A stretch of 64,000 nt of DNA from Bradyrhizobium zhanjiangense. Lineage in GTDB: Bacteria; Pseudomonadota; Alphaproteobacteria; Rhizobiales; Xanthobacteraceae. Positions 52,851-61,773 of the stretch are shown here, piece by piece; the first letter of the stretch is position 1, and each line of letters begins with the position of its first letter. A program made the translations under genes and the position numbers. Where the stretch lies: NCBI RefSeq assembly GCF_004114935.1, contig NZ_CP022221.1:8391001-8455000 (forward strand), written 5' to 3'. Below the pieces are notes generated by a model. The model did no database searches and was not told the origin of the DNA. It saw only the letters and a program-made list of their open reading frames with translations.

Positions 52851-55100
52851 TCACACGGCATAACGCCGGTAGAGCACGACGATTACAGCGAGTGCCGTCC
52901 CGGCATAAATGATCCGCGCTGCGTGATCCAAAATAATAGCGGCGCGCTTTCGGCCGGCGTCTCGAAGTTTTTCATGTTTGTAGCCCGCCAATATCGTCAT
53001 CAGGCATAGTATGAAGAAAATGTAGAACATCTCTTCGACTACCACCGTGTATCCGACATCGCCCACCTGACTGGCGACCGTCACGAGCAGCACCGCGCTC
53101 GCCAGGATCGAGGTCACTGGAATCGTCACGCGTTCACGAAACATGGTTTCGGGAAAGAACAGCGTCGCGAACACGACGAGCACGAGCAGAAACAGCGGCA
53201 GCAGGTTCTTCAGCATGTAGATGGCGGAGCTGCGGCGCAGCATGATGGTCGCATCGAAGCCTGCGAATTCCGTCATTGCCTCGGCACCAAACAAAGACGC
53301 CTTTCCGAGCGTCGATCCGCTGGACTGAGATTCGACAAAATAGTTCAGTCCGAGAAATCGCCAGAGCTGAAGTCCGGAATAGGCCCCGTCCTCGGCCCGC
53401 GAGCTTCCATCATCGGCGAGGCGCAAGCCGAACCGATCGATGACGTAGGTGATGAGTTCCCGACGCTGTTCCGTGTTCTGGAGATGCAGGCGCAGTTGCT
53501 GCGTGTCGAATGGATAATCATGGAGATCGAAACGACCCTTGAAATCGCCGCTGATGCGATAGAGCCGATAGCTCAGGCCGTCTTCTCGTCCAGCCTGAAT
53601 TGGCCGAGCCGGATCGAACGCCCCGCGATCCGCCAAGGCCGGAAATTCGACATGCGTCTGCGCCTCATCGTCGCCGGCGAACCGCATCCAAAGATAGAAG
53701 TCGACGCTGAACGAATTCAGTTTCACGTCGATCCGGTTGACGCGAATAATGTCGATGCCGGTATAAACGACGCGCTGTATCCAGTAGTGTCGGTCGCCGA
53801 ACGTGACGACATGGCCCTCCTCTCGTTCCGCGGCGAGATCGATTCCTTTGGGCTGATCGATGCGCACGAGTTGCAGCGGCGCAGTGACGAACAAACCGTA
53901 ACGGAAGAAACCCAATCGAATCGGGCGCGGAATGTCGCGGTTCGCGTTGAAATAGAGCCGCCCAGTCAGCCCGACGACCGCCGATTTCGGATCGTCGATC
54001 GCGGCGAGCGCGACGCGCACACGGTCGCGATCTGCAACCTTGCTGTCGGATCGTTTCTGAATCCCCTGCCTCATAAACCGGGGATGTACGGCAGCTCGTT
54101 TTAGCGCATCGATCATCAGGCGCGCAGCGTCATACGAGCCGCCGGCAACCCAGCTTGGCAAGGTTCCCGCTTTCGCTTTGTAGTCGGCGGCAAAGACCTG
54201 CGCTGCCACGCCGGCACTGTCGAACATCAGCGAGGAAGCAGCATACAGATTCTCGCTGAAGAAACCCGGCTGCGCGTTTTCCTCGGGCTCATTGGCGAAA
54301 TTCTGCAAATAGCTTTCGCGGGCCGCGGCTTGGGATGCAATGATCATTCCCTTGATGCCGCGGCGGCGGAGCGCCTTGACGATGTCTGCGCTAAAATCGG
54401 TTGCCGCGCCGACGACAATAACACCGGGCCCGGGCTCCTGCGCGGCAGCGTCCAGCGCCTCATCCGTCGATCCGATCTGACCGGCTGCGACGTCCAGTCC
54501 GAACACACGCAACTGCTCCGCCGGATAGGCCGTCGCAAATCCACGCTCAAAACTCTTGCCGTAGGAATCGCGCGTGTGAACGAGACGGACTTTTGGCTCC
54601 CTCATCACGGCGCGCAGATGTTCCGCGATCGAGCGCGCCTGCACGGAGACCGGCGACAGCGCGCGAAAATAATATTCACTGTTGTTTGTCAGATCGTCGG
54701 CAGCCGAGCTTCCCGTGAGCGCCGGTATCCGCGCATCCTTATATATCGGCGCCGCCGCGAGCGACGCGGAGCTGAGATAATGTCCGAGCACAGCGACGCA
54801 CGGGCTGTCGGCAATCGCCTGCGCATTCGCGCGCGCCACGGCTGGGTTGCTTGCGTCGTCGAACAGAACGAGCTCAATCAGCCGTCCGTTGACACCCCCC
54901 TTGGCATTCACCTCGTCGATTGCAAGCTGCGTCGCGACCAGGCTTTCCGCCCCGGCCGGGGCGGACGGGCCAGAGAGCGAATTGGCGAATGCGATGCGAA
55001 TAGGCTCTGGGCGCGTCCAGAGGATGGCGGCCCAGGCGACAGCAAGCACCAGGACCACGCCCGCAACAATGGCAAGCCACACTGTCGGCCGCTGCTTCAT
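52851..55100 (-). CDS. periplasmic-binding-protein/pentameric ligand-gated ion channel fusion
   Basis: 749 residues, ATG 55100 after GAGGATCG. Residues 8-27 are a hydrophobic anchor. Residues 33-415 form a LivJ-like (Peripla_BP_6) venus-flytrap: IRIAFANSLSGPSAPAGAES, LAIDEVNAKGGVNGRLIELV, CVAVLGHYLSSASLAAAPIY, IPALTGSSAADDLT. Residues ~430-622 are the channel's extracellular beta-sandwich: IDVKLNSFSVDFYLWMRF, and the Pro-loop FDLHDYPFDTQQLRLHL (Pro530). Four helices follow: M1 627-649, M2 656-678 (VTIPVTSILASAVLLVTVAS), M3 686-706, M4 720-744. This is the Cys-loop/Pro-loop receptor fold (GLIC, ELIC) without the disulfide. I infer a solute-gated ion channel in the inner membrane. Confidence 0.9.
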   Translation of the reverse strand: MKQRPTVWLAIVAGVVLVLAVAWAAILWTRPEPIRIAFANSLSGPSAPAGAESLVATQLAIDEVNAKGGVNGRLIELVLFDDASNPAVARANAQAIADSPCVAVLGHYLSSASLAAAPIYKDARIPALTGSSAADDLTNNSEYYFRALSPVSVQARSIAEHLRAVMREPKVRLVHTRDSYGKSFERGFATAYPAEQLRVFGLDVAAGQIGSTDEALDAAAQEPGPGVIVVGAATDFSADIVKALRRRGIKGMIIASQAAARESYLQNFANEPEENAQPGFFSENLYAASSLMFDSAGVAAQVFAADYKAKAGTLPSWVAGGSYDAARLMIDALKRAAVHPRFMRQGIQKRSDSKVADRDRVRVALAAIDDPKSAVVGLTGRLYFNANRDIPRPIRLGFFRYGLFVTAPLQLVRIDQPKGIDLAAEREEGHVVTFGDRHYWIQRVVYTGIDIIRVNRIDVKLNSFSVDFYLWMRFAGDDEAQTHVEFPALADRGAFDPARPIQAGREDGLSYRLYRISGDFKGRFDLHDYPFDTQQLRLHLQNTEQRRELITYVIDRFGLRLADDGSSRAEDGAYSGLQLWRFLGLNYFVESQSSGSTLGKASLFGAEAMTEFAGFDATIMLRRSSAIYMLKNLLPLFLLVLVVFATLFFPETMFRERVTIPVTSILASAVLLVTVASQVGDVGYTVVVEEMFYIFFILCLMTILAGYKHEKLRDAGRKRAAIILDHAARIIYAGTALAVIVVLYRRYAV

Positions 55101-55249
55101 CGTCGATCCTCGTATCGGTCGGCATAAGCCGAGATTCGTCAGATCGAAGCCTCAATCAGGCCGAGATTGCCGCCGCTGACAGCGTTTTTCAAGCCCGCCC
55201 CATCGCCACCGGCAGAATCAAGACCACTCAAGGCGGATGAAGGAAAGTG

Positions 55250-55365
55250 CGTGGTGCCGAAGGTCAGAGCTGTCGGCCGTGGCCTTGTCCACCCTGATGA
55301 GCCGACGAGGAGCGGCTTGGCCCGGACTTCGCGTTCGGGCCAAAACCGGACTCGCGGGGCCATGC
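55250..55365 (+). repeat. interspersed repeat C, copy 2
   Basis: GTGCCGAAGGTCAGAGC, CTGATGAGCCGACGAGGAGC, CCCGGACTTCGCGTTCGGGC, CAAAACCGGACTCGCGGGGC. Same block order as 34183-34310. It lies between the channel gene and the DUF2380 gene. Confidence 0.6.
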
Positions 55366-55383
55366 ACATGCGCCGCGCGTCGC

Positions 55384-55923
55384 CTATTGCTGTGATCTGC
55401 TTTCTAGCAGCCGGTCGCGGATCTCCTCCGATACAAAGCGCTCCGCCCGCTGCCATGCTTCGTCATTGTCACCGCGGAACTGGAAGTACTTTCTGAACAT
55501 GACGCGCTGGGCTGTTGTATCGATGGCGGCAATCCGCGCAATCTGCACCAGCGTGCTTAACTTTTGAACGATGCCGATAATCAGGATCTGCGCGCCGGCC
55601 TGTGACGCCGCGCGCAGCCGATCGCGCAACGCCCGTCCGTCGGTCGGACAATTTGGTGCGCAGGAGGACGGCACGAGCTCAAAACGGCGGTCTGCCGTGA
55701 CATCGTCCCGCAGCGCGGTCACGAAAGCCCGCAATCGCTTTTCATGCACGGCCGTCTGATCGGTGGGCTCGCTCGACGTGTCTCTATATTTGAAATCGTC
55801 GACGGAGACAGTCAAAGCGTGGTCGGCGGTCGCGGCGGATGCATCTGAGATGAGGCTGAATCCCAAGAATAGACCGGCTGTGGTAACAGCGTGCAAGAGG
55901 GAGCCGTGGCGCATGGCGATCAC
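55384..55923 (-). CDS. DUF2380-type exported protein
   Basis: 179 residues. GTG at 55923 is well placed after GGGGGAG; ATG 55914 is the alternative. Signal LLHAVTTAGLFLGFSLISDA. Mature part: LTVSVDDFKYRDTSSEPTDQ, LRAFVTALRDDVTADRRFEL, VPSSCAPNCPTDGRALRDRL, AASQAGAQILIIGIVQKLST, MFRKYFQFRGDNDEAWQRAE, RFVSEEI. This is the DUF2380/DUF3280-like pattern 'V.DF...DTS.E...Q...H..RL..F...LR.D'. Periplasmic, possibly a lipid- or wall-associated protein; unknown. It precedes the channel gene on the same strand, 283 bp away. Confidence 0.75.
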   Translation of the reverse strand: MIAMRHGSLLHAVTTAGLFLGFSLISDASAATADHALTVSVDDFKYRDTSSEPTDQTAVHEKRLRAFVTALRDDVTADRRFELVPSSCAPNCPTDGRALRDRLRAASQAGAQILIIGIVQKLSTLVQIARIAAIDTTAQRVMFRKYFQFRGDNDEAWQRAERFVSEEIRDRLLESRSQQ

Positions 55924-56069
55924 TCGATCTCCCCCTTACTGAGGCCATCTTAGAAGATCGATTCTTTCCGCCTCCTATCGAAGAAATTAATCCTTGGTAA
56001 TGCTACGCCGCCGCCTATGGCAGCGCAGCGCTAATGTCTGCTAATGGGATGGTCCGGCCATGCTCCGGC

Positions 56070-56094
56070 CCTGCCAGCAGCGAATGCTGGCAGG
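56070..56094. repeat. strong hairpin upstream of a broken IS110 transposase
   Basis: CCTGCCAGCA GCGAA TGCTGGCAGG, a perfect 10-bp stem with a 5-base loop, 25 bp before the transposase start. It could be an IS end structure or part of the non-coding RNA region of the element. Confidence 0.5.
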
Positions 56095-56119
56095 GGGCAC
56101 CGAAGACAAGGAGCACGCC

Positions 56120-57171
56120 ATGTCTCAGAAACTCAACGCAGCGATCGCCGTGATCGGCATCGATATCGGCAAGAACTCGTTCCACATCGTGGGTCATGAT
56201 CACCGCGGTGCCATCGTGCTGCCGGCAGAAGTGGTCACGCGGCCAGGTGGAAACGCGGCTCGCCAACCTCCCGCCGTGCTTGATCGGTATGGAGGCCTGC
56301 GTCGGCGCCCATCATCTCAGCCGCAAGCTCCAGATGCTTGGCCACGACGCCCGCCTGATGCCGGCGAAATACGTGCGCCCGTATTCGAAGGGACAGAAGA
56401 ATGACTTCCGAGATGCGGAAGCCATCGCCGAGGCGGTCCAACGCCCGACCATGAAGTTCGTCGCGACCAAGAGCGCCGATCAGCTCGACCTACAGGCACT
56501 GCACCGCGTCCGCGATCGATTGGTCGGTCAGCGTACTGGCGTCATCAATCAAATCCGTGCGTTCCTGCTGGAGCGGGGCATCGCCGTGCAGCAAGGCCCG
56601 CGTTCCCTGCGATCCGAGTTGCCGGGTATCCTCGCGACCCGCACCGATGTGCTCTCGCCTCGCATGTTGCGCATCATCGAGGGGCTGGCGGACGACTGGC
56701 GCCGGCTGGATGAGCGTATCGAGGGTCTCTCGAGCGAGATCGAAACACTCGCCCGTCAAGATGAGGCCTGCCAGCGCCTGATGACGGTGCCTGGCATTGG
56801 CCCGATCATCTCGAGCGCAATGGTGGCCGCGATCGGCACTGGAGAGGTGTTCTCGAAAGGCCGCGACTTCGGCGCCTGGCTCGGACTGGTGCCGAAGCAG
56901 ATATCGACCGGCGACCGTACGATCACGGCGCGGCAATCGCTACCTGCGCGCGCTGTTCGTGCAAGCCGCGTGGGTTGTGCTGGTCAAGGTCAAGTGCTGG
57001 GAGCGCTATGGCCTCAACTTGTGGATCGAAGCCGCCAAGAAGCGATTGCACCACAACGTGCTGGCGATTGCGCTCGCCAACAAGCTCGCCCGGATCGCCT
57101 GGGCGGTTCTCAATAAGGGACGCGCCTTCGAATGCGTCACGACGGAGGAGACGGCGTCCCGACCGGCCTGA
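56120..57171 (+). pseudogene. IS110-family (IS1111-like) transposase, two frameshifts
   Basis: Starts MSQKLNAAIAVIGIDIGKNS then FHIVGHDHRGAIVLPAEVV. Near 56245 the frame shifts; LPPCLIGMEACVGAHHLSRK, YSKGQKNDFRDAEAIAEAVQ and the transposase_20 region CQRLMTVPGIGPIISSAMVA, DFGAWLGLVPKQISTGDRTI are in the second frame. Near 56930 another shift leads to NRYLRALFVQAAWVVLVKVK and ALANKLARIAWAVLNKGRAF, ending at 57171. All DEDD residues are present but split. About 340 residues if repaired; clearly a different IS from the 50106 and 37858 copies. Confidence 0.87.
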
Positions 57172-57616
57172 TCCTCGCGCCGTGCGCGGGGCCGTCAAGG
57201 CGCAGCCTGGCAGCAGCAGAGCAAGACGTCAGGACAGCACGACGGCCGGCCTTGACGGCCCCTTGCGCGCGGCGCGTCTGCGCGCGCAGGCCGGGACGAA
57301 GGAGCGACCGCCAGGCACGAACAAAGGAACAGCGCGAAGTGAGGAGCGATCGATGACGTAACAACACCCTTACCCGCCGAGGTCTGCGAGAGGATGAGAC
57401 GACGATGGAGAACCGGTCTTCCCGGCGCATGCGAACACTGGTGACCCAAATGGCCCGTCTGAGGCCTGTCCGCTAACCAGATCCCATGCGCGCTGATATC
57501 CATGATGGCCCGGAGCACTGCGCTCCAAGCCGAGGCCGGATACATTGATGCAAGACCGCATCTACCGGATCGTCGAAATCTTCTTGCACCGCGCGGCCGG
57601 ACCATACAAGTGGGTC
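57172..57616. other. IS110 downstream non-coding region
   Basis: About 440 bp after the broken transposase, GC-rich with several short palindromic stretches near 57180-57300 (for example GGGGCCGTCAAGGCGCAG and later TTGACGGCCCC). It probably contains the right end of the element. No gene could be supported. Confidence 0.4.
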
Positions 57617-57664
57617 AGTAGCTGCCTTTGTCGCCCGGCTCAAATTAGTTCTGCTTGTGTCTCG
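57617..57664 (+). repeat. 48-bp perfect direct repeat, copy 1
   Basis: Starts AGTAGCTGCCTTTGTCGCCC and ends CTGCTTGTGTCTCG. Identical to 62034-62081. Flanking sequences differ after the last base. Confidence 0.85.
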
Positions 57665-57737
57665 AAGCCGACATTGCGGCCAGGAACGGACATACTTAGG
57701 CAGACGCAGCCGCAAGACTTCTCGTTCGAAATGTAAA

Positions 57738-57768
57738 GGCCCCGCTCGGCTTCGGCCGCAGCGGGGCC
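57738..57768 (-). terminator. hairpin terminator after the 57804 gene
   Basis: GGCCCCGCT and AGCGGGGCC form a perfect 9-bp stem with a 13-base loop (itself containing CGGCTTCGGCCG). On the minus strand it is followed by TTTACATTT, 35 bp after the stop of the gene ending at 57804. Confidence 0.65.
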
Positions 57769-57803
57769 AGTCTAGATGCTCTCATGCTGGTGGTGCCAAA
57801 TGT

Positions 57804-58337
57804 TCATTTGGTCGGATCAGGTCGCGAACTTCCGACGGTAGCCGAAATTTTGTACTCGCCGCGGAGTTCATCCCACAAGGCCGTGTCGCTGACCAGCACG
57901 ACGTGGTACTCACCACGGCCCGTGATCCCGGTATATTTTCCCGTGCCGCCAGTGAACTCGAAGGTGCCGCGGAACTCTTTCGGCTTCGCGTCTTTCAGGA
58001 CGTACTTGGCAAAGACCTTGGATCCGTCGGCCTCTGTGAAGGTCTTATGGCCGCCGCTGGAATTGCCAGCATCCGTCAGATCAACAACCTGATAGCGAGC
58101 TTTGTCAAGGAAGGGCTTGCCATCGGCATTGAACACGGCGCCGTCGTATTCGGTGACCGACACCGTATGGTCAGCCCTATCTTCCAGCTTCACGCTCTTA
58201 CTGGACAGGGTGACCAGAACGGCTCGACCGAACCATTGGCCCGCTTCTTCTGCCAAGGCCGGGACAGTGGCCGCCGGGACTGCCAAAGCAAGCACAACAC
58301 AACCGCACATCCACGATGAATTGAGATGATACCTCAT
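57804..58337 (-). CDS. secreted hypothetical protein
   Basis: 177 residues from ATG 58337 with GGGAGGAAACC upstream; longer in-frame readings are not supported. Signal MRYHLNSSWMCGCVVLALAV, cleavage probably after ALA. The mature part is beta-rich: WFGRAVLVTLSSKSVKLEDR, HTVSVTEYDGAVFNADGKPF, HKTFTEADGSKVFAKYVLKD, EFRGTFEFTGGTGKYTGITG, RGEYHVVLVSDTALWDELRG. The GTFEFTGGTGKYTGITGRG segment resembles the repeat of allene-oxide-cyclase-like lipocalin barrels, a weak similarity. Function unknown; probably monocistronic with its own terminator. Confidence 0.65.
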   Translation of the reverse strand: MRYHLNSSWMCGCVVLALAVPAATVPALAEEAGQWFGRAVLVTLSSKSVKLEDRADHTVSVTEYDGAVFNADGKPFLDKARYQVVDLTDAGNSSGGHKTFTEADGSKVFAKYVLKDAKPKEFRGTFEFTGGTGKYTGITGRGEYHVVLVSDTALWDELRGEYKISATVGSSRPDPTK

Positions 58338-58611
58338 GGTTTCCTCCCAGAGGGGTTGCGGGTTACAAATTTGGTCGGAGCAAGTATCTCCATCATCAAT
58401 TTCCACGATGGCAATCATACTCTGCTTCGAAGGAGGAGTTGCGCAGAACGATGTATGGATGATGCGTCTATTAGACGCGTAGTCTTGCACGTTTCCGTTC
58501 AGATCGCGGCGCTGCCAAGAGATGCGCGACTCACGCGCTGCCAGCATATCTATTCGATCACCTCATCGGGGGGACACGGAGTAGTTGGTTGCGCCGCCCT
58601 TGGCGCTCTTT

Positions 58612-59064
58612 TTACTTCTTGCGCGGGTCGTCGGCCGGGTTAATGAACTCGATGCCCCCTGGCCCGGTGAACACAATTTGGACGATCGTCTCCTCGTTTG
58701 TCGTCCAAACATAATGGGGATGCTTCGCTGTCAGCGCGAATACGGAACCCGCCTTCAACAGCTCCCCTTGCGATGGGTCGAACTTTTCACCCATGGCATT
58801 CCCGAAGCTGCCACTCATCACGGTGACGACCTCGGCGTAAGGATGTATGTGCGGGGCAACTTTATAGTTCGGGGGGGATTTCACGCGTTGGACGATTGTC
58901 TCGGCTTTGGTCGGGTCGCCGATCAAGATCACGGTTTGCACGCCCTTGAAGACCGGATGCTCCGTCCATGTTAACCCATCGGGCTTGACCACTTTCATCG
59001 CGTTTTGGGCCATCGCAGGACCTGCGAACAGGATCAATGTCGCTACGACAAAAGACTTTTTCAT
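58612..59064 (-). CDS. cupin-domain exported protein
   Basis: 150 residues. Signal MKKSFVVATLILFAGPAMAQ. Single cupin barrel: motif 1 SPPNYKVAPHIHPYAEVVTV, then MSGSFGNAMGEKFD, and motif 2 VFALTAKHPHYVWTTNEETI, with metal ligands His in PHIHPY, Glu after HPYAE and His in KHPHYV. Typical of small periplasmic cupins (DUF4437/ChrR-like) of unknown ligand. RBS AGGTTAGGATG is weak. In front of it (58550-58573) a minus-strand PPDEVIE-stop string resembles the end of the binding-protein family; it is too short to call. Confidence 0.85.
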   Translation of the reverse strand: MKKSFVVATLILFAGPAMAQNAMKVVKPDGLTWTEHPVFKGVQTVILIGDPTKAETIVQRVKSPPNYKVAPHIHPYAEVVTVMSGSFGNAMGEKFDPSQGELLKAGSVFALTAKHPHYVWTTNEETIVQIVFTGPGGIEFINPADDPRKK

Positions 59065-59303
59065 CCTAACCTCCCAATTAGCGAAGCTGGACAGCGTAAA
59101 TTTTACGGCAAAATACAGAATCAGGCACTAAGCCATTAGGGGGTAGCGTTGAACGGTCCATCGCCTAACCCGCCAATAGCCGATATCACAATAGGCTCAG
59201 CCTTGTTCGGCTAGGGCCAGGAGACGACATTGGCGAGCGGATGATGTGAAAGAGGCCGCCAATGCGGACGGCCTCTTGTTCGATTAGTGAGGAGAAACTT
59301 CGA

Positions 59304-59393
59304 TTAGCGAGGAGAAACCATTGCGGCCACACTGAACGCCACCACGCAGGCGGCGGCAAGCGACCAGAGCACTATTGCGATCTCTCTAGGCAT
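59304..59393 (-). CDS. 29-residue membrane micropeptide (tentative)
   Basis: ATG 59393 to TAA 59304 reads MPREIAIVLWSLAAACVVAF then SVAAMVSPR, one hydrophobic helix with a basic end. Such tiny membrane proteins are known in rhizobia. The ribosome site (GAAG) is weak. It sits on a small tandem repeat, CGATTAGTGAGGAGAAAC / CGATTAGCGAGGAGAAAC at its 3' end. Confidence 0.35.
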   Translation of the reverse strand: MPREIAIVLWSLAAACVVAFSVAAMVSPR

Positions 59394-59779
59394 AGAGCTT
59401 CAACACCGCTTGGTGTTCCGGGTTCCTTTAGGGGCGCGGCGGAAGCGTTTGCCGTGGCGGCGCTTCATGCCTAGTTGGCGCCGGCGTTCTCGTTGCAACA
59501 GTAGGACGCGTCGGCTCCTCGATTCTGTTTCCACGCACCATCCAAGCAGCAAGGCGCTGCAGGCTACGACGCCACGCGCTGAAAGACGGTTCGGCAACAT
59601 CATCGTCCATCCCACAACTATTAGCTGCGGCAGGGTTTACGATCAGTTGCAATTTGGGAAAGATCGGCAAAAAAGTTGTTGTGCTGCTTCGAGCAGGCGA
59701 TGAATGCTGTCTCGTCGCAAATTTAAGTTCCTCTCCGGCCGGGAAAAAATGGTAAGTTCCTCGGGCTGGGGACGCCTTG
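59394..59779. other. intergenic, nothing recognised
   Basis: About 385 bp. Open frames exist on both strands but give Arg/Ser-rich, unconvincing sequences. A short repeated TAAGTTCCTC occurs at about 59724 and 59754. No promoter, terminator or gene supported. Confidence 0.35.
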
Positions 59780-60163
59780 ATGGCAACCTATTACGCATAC
59801 CTTTTGGACGAGACCGGCCATGTGGCCAGCCGGATCGATCTGGAATGCGCCGACGATGAGGCAGCTAAAGAACGCGCGCAGTACCTGCCGCATGAAAACG
59901 GCGCGGAACTGTGGCTGCTAGATCGGCTCATCGCTGTCCTCGGGCCAACCGTCCAGGCTCAGCATCCCATGGACGTCGCCGATAAGCTGGAAAAGCTTTT
60001 GACCGACGCCGAGGATTGCGCGCTGCTCAGCAAGCTTGCCGCTGATCCCGCCAAGCGCGAACGCTTCGCTCGGCTTGCCAAAAGATTTCGGCAGATGGCC
60101 AGAAAGTTGGACACCGCGATCAAGGCCAGTGCCGATCCCGATGATCCCATAGCTCCGGGCTAG
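59780..60163 (+). CDS. hypothetical protein
   Basis: 127 residues from ATG 59780 (MATYYAYLLDETGHVASRID). The first ~55 residues (ECADDEAAKERAQYLPHENG, AELWLLDRLIAVL) match a small domain common in Bradyrhizobium ('AY.LD..G.I.....L.C..DE.A...A..L..G...ELW...R.V..L'). A second helical part (LEKLLTDAEDCALLSKLAAD, RLAKRFRQMARKLDTAIKAS) follows. Cytoplasmic. Function unknown. Confidence 0.6.
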   Translation: MATYYAYLLDETGHVASRIDLECADDEAAKERAQYLPHENGAELWLLDRLIAVLGPTVQAQHPMDVADKLEKLLTDAEDCALLSKLAADPAKRERFARLAKRFRQMARKLDTAIKASADPDDPIAPG

Positions 60164-60238
60164 AGTGCCCGACACAGCCAGTCCTCTCTCGACTGGCGGC
60201 CGATCTCGTGTTTTCGAGACTTCCCGGTCTTTTGAGTC

Positions 60239-60691
60239 TCAATTTGCCTGCATATCGGGGACGCACCCCCTGTACATGCCATGCAACTGTTTGCCTTCGA
60301 GGAAAATGGTTCGGGAAGTTAGACCTCCGCGACTGTCAAGCCACCGTTGGACTGGCGAGGGATACATCGAGTAAAGCATCCGAGTCGCGCCCTGATGTGT
60401 GAAGGTCCGTCCACTCCTGCCGAACTCCCACGCAGCATGAAAGGCCAATTTCGCTCTTGAGGTTACGCAAATGTTGTCCGCAGCGATGGTCGCTAAGACA
60501 ATCGTGCAGGCTGAGGCGCAAAGCCCGTCTATTACGACGGATTGATGCGAAGCGCGCATCTTCTCGTATCTCTCTATGTAGTAGGCGATTGGTCCGCCGC
60601 GATCATTGACAATGCGTATTGCGGAATGGCCTGGACTTGCGCCAGCCAGTAAGAGGTTTCCTGCCAAGAACGTTGCTATCGGTCCTCTCAT
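60239..60691 (-). CDS. exported ClpP/crotonase-like hypothetical protein
   Basis: 150 residues from ATG 60691. Signal MRGPIATFLAGNLLLAGASP. The core IRIVNDRGGPIAYYIERYEK, QSVVIDGLCASACTIVLATI, RAKLAFHAAWEFGRSGRTFT resembles the periplasmic COG3904-type group, with a Ser in the CASACT motif and a downstream His (AFHAAW) in the positions of a ClpP-like serine/histidine pair. Catalysis is only inferred. It contains six Cys in the mature part. Upstream ATG codons add an unlikely hydrophilic leader. Confidence 0.6.
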   Translation of the reverse strand: MRGPIATFLAGNLLLAGASPGHSAIRIVNDRGGPIAYYIERYEKMRASHQSVVIDGLCASACTIVLATIAADNICVTSRAKLAFHAAWEFGRSGRTFTHQGATRMLYSMYPSPVQRWLDSRGGLTSRTIFLEGKQLHGMYRGCVPDMQAN

Positions 60692-60943
60692 ATGGCTCGC
60701 TCCACGATGTAAGATGCCGGATGCGGCAGTGATTACGTGATGTCGTAGCTTGGTAATCTTCGCTTCGGGCTTTGACTCAAGAGAAGTGCGCATAGCGAGA
60801 CACAGAGATGCCACCGCCCTCCGTTCCGATGGGAGCGGCGCCTGACAGCTTGCACCACTTGCTAAGGCGTTAGCCCTGCCTTCTTGAGCCCGAGGGGAAG
60901 GGACGGCATGAAGAACTGGCTCGCGTCGTCCCAGGTGCTCGTC

Positions 60944-61393
60944 TCAATACCGATAGTATGGGTACTGGCCGGGACACACCCAATTTCCGTAAGTGTCGTA
61001 GGTGCAATTGTTGTAACCGCCGTAGTAGCCGTAGGCGCCGGCTGCCGCGGCTCCTACCGCCGCTGCACCTAGACCATACGCCGCACCCCTATATGCTCCG
61101 CGGTAGGCCGCATTGCGGTAGGCCCCTCGGGCGACCGCTGCGCGCGCCACAGGTCGGCCTTGTACTGGTCGGTATCCGTAACCACGCCCAGCGACGCCAT
61201 ACCGGCCGCCGCCTCGCACATGCGCAACGCGCGCGCCGCCGTGGACCGCCCCAGCGCGCATGCCGCCGCCATGAAATCCACCGCCGCCACGGAACCCACC
61301 TCCGCCGCCACGGCGGGCGTATGCATCGTCAGGAATAAGGCTGACCGTGACGAGAACCAGAGCAGCCAAAAGAGTGAGCAGGCATCGAAGCAT
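60944..61393 (-). CDS. glycine-rich secreted protein
   Basis: 149 residues from ATG 61393 (GGAATGCC upstream). Signal MLRCLLTLLAALVLVTVSLI. The mature chain is low complexity: RRGGGGGFRGGGGFHGGGMR, GRGYGYRPVQGRPVARAAVA, RGAYRNAAYRGAYRGAAYGL, then a Gly/Ala helix AAAVGAAAAGAYGYYGGYNN and the end CTYDTYGNWVCPGQYPYYRY. The last block with two Cys is conserved in rhizobial 'YYGGYN..C..D.YG.WVCP' proteins. Possibly membrane- or wall-associated. Function unknown. Confidence 0.7.
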   Translation of the reverse strand: MLRCLLTLLAALVLVTVSLIPDDAYARRGGGGGFRGGGGFHGGGMRAGAVHGGARVAHVRGGGRYGVAGRGYGYRPVQGRPVARAAVARGAYRNAAYRGAYRGAAYGLGAAAVGAAAAGAYGYYGGYNNCTYDTYGNWVCPGQYPYYRY

Positions 61394-61773
61394 GGCATTC
61401 CTCCATTGCTTGCAGGGGTGCCGTGAACTTGCGAGGCGATGCCGCTCGCACATCGGCACGCAACGGAAGCCTTTGCTCCGGTTCAAGTGGACGTTTGATT
61501 TACATCAAGTGCCTGCAGTTTTGATCTCAGCCCTTCCTTTCTGAAGGTCTCCGGCGCTGTAGCGCGAAGCCGTCTGCTCGGAGGCCGGCGGTTCTTGTCT
61601 CAGAACGATAGGATAACGAGCGCCAAGCGTTCAGCAAAGCGAACGAGGCATACCCGGCTTCAAAACCGTCCTACGCACGATTGGCCTCCCTGCTCAACGG
61701 CACCGTGTTCCGCCTAGCATGTGCTTTTTGATGGCGATAAGAGGTACTTACCTAGTTCGGCGGGGTAAGATTG

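Noticed and set aside
53484..54104. 206-codon plus-strand frame opposite the channel gene (also 54330-55127)
   Set aside because: The minus-strand frame has unmistakable binding-protein and channel motifs; the plus frames have none.
58550..58573. Minus-strand PPDEVIE-stop string like the end of the binding-protein family
   Set aside because: Only seven residues match; could be chance, so not listed as a pseudogene.
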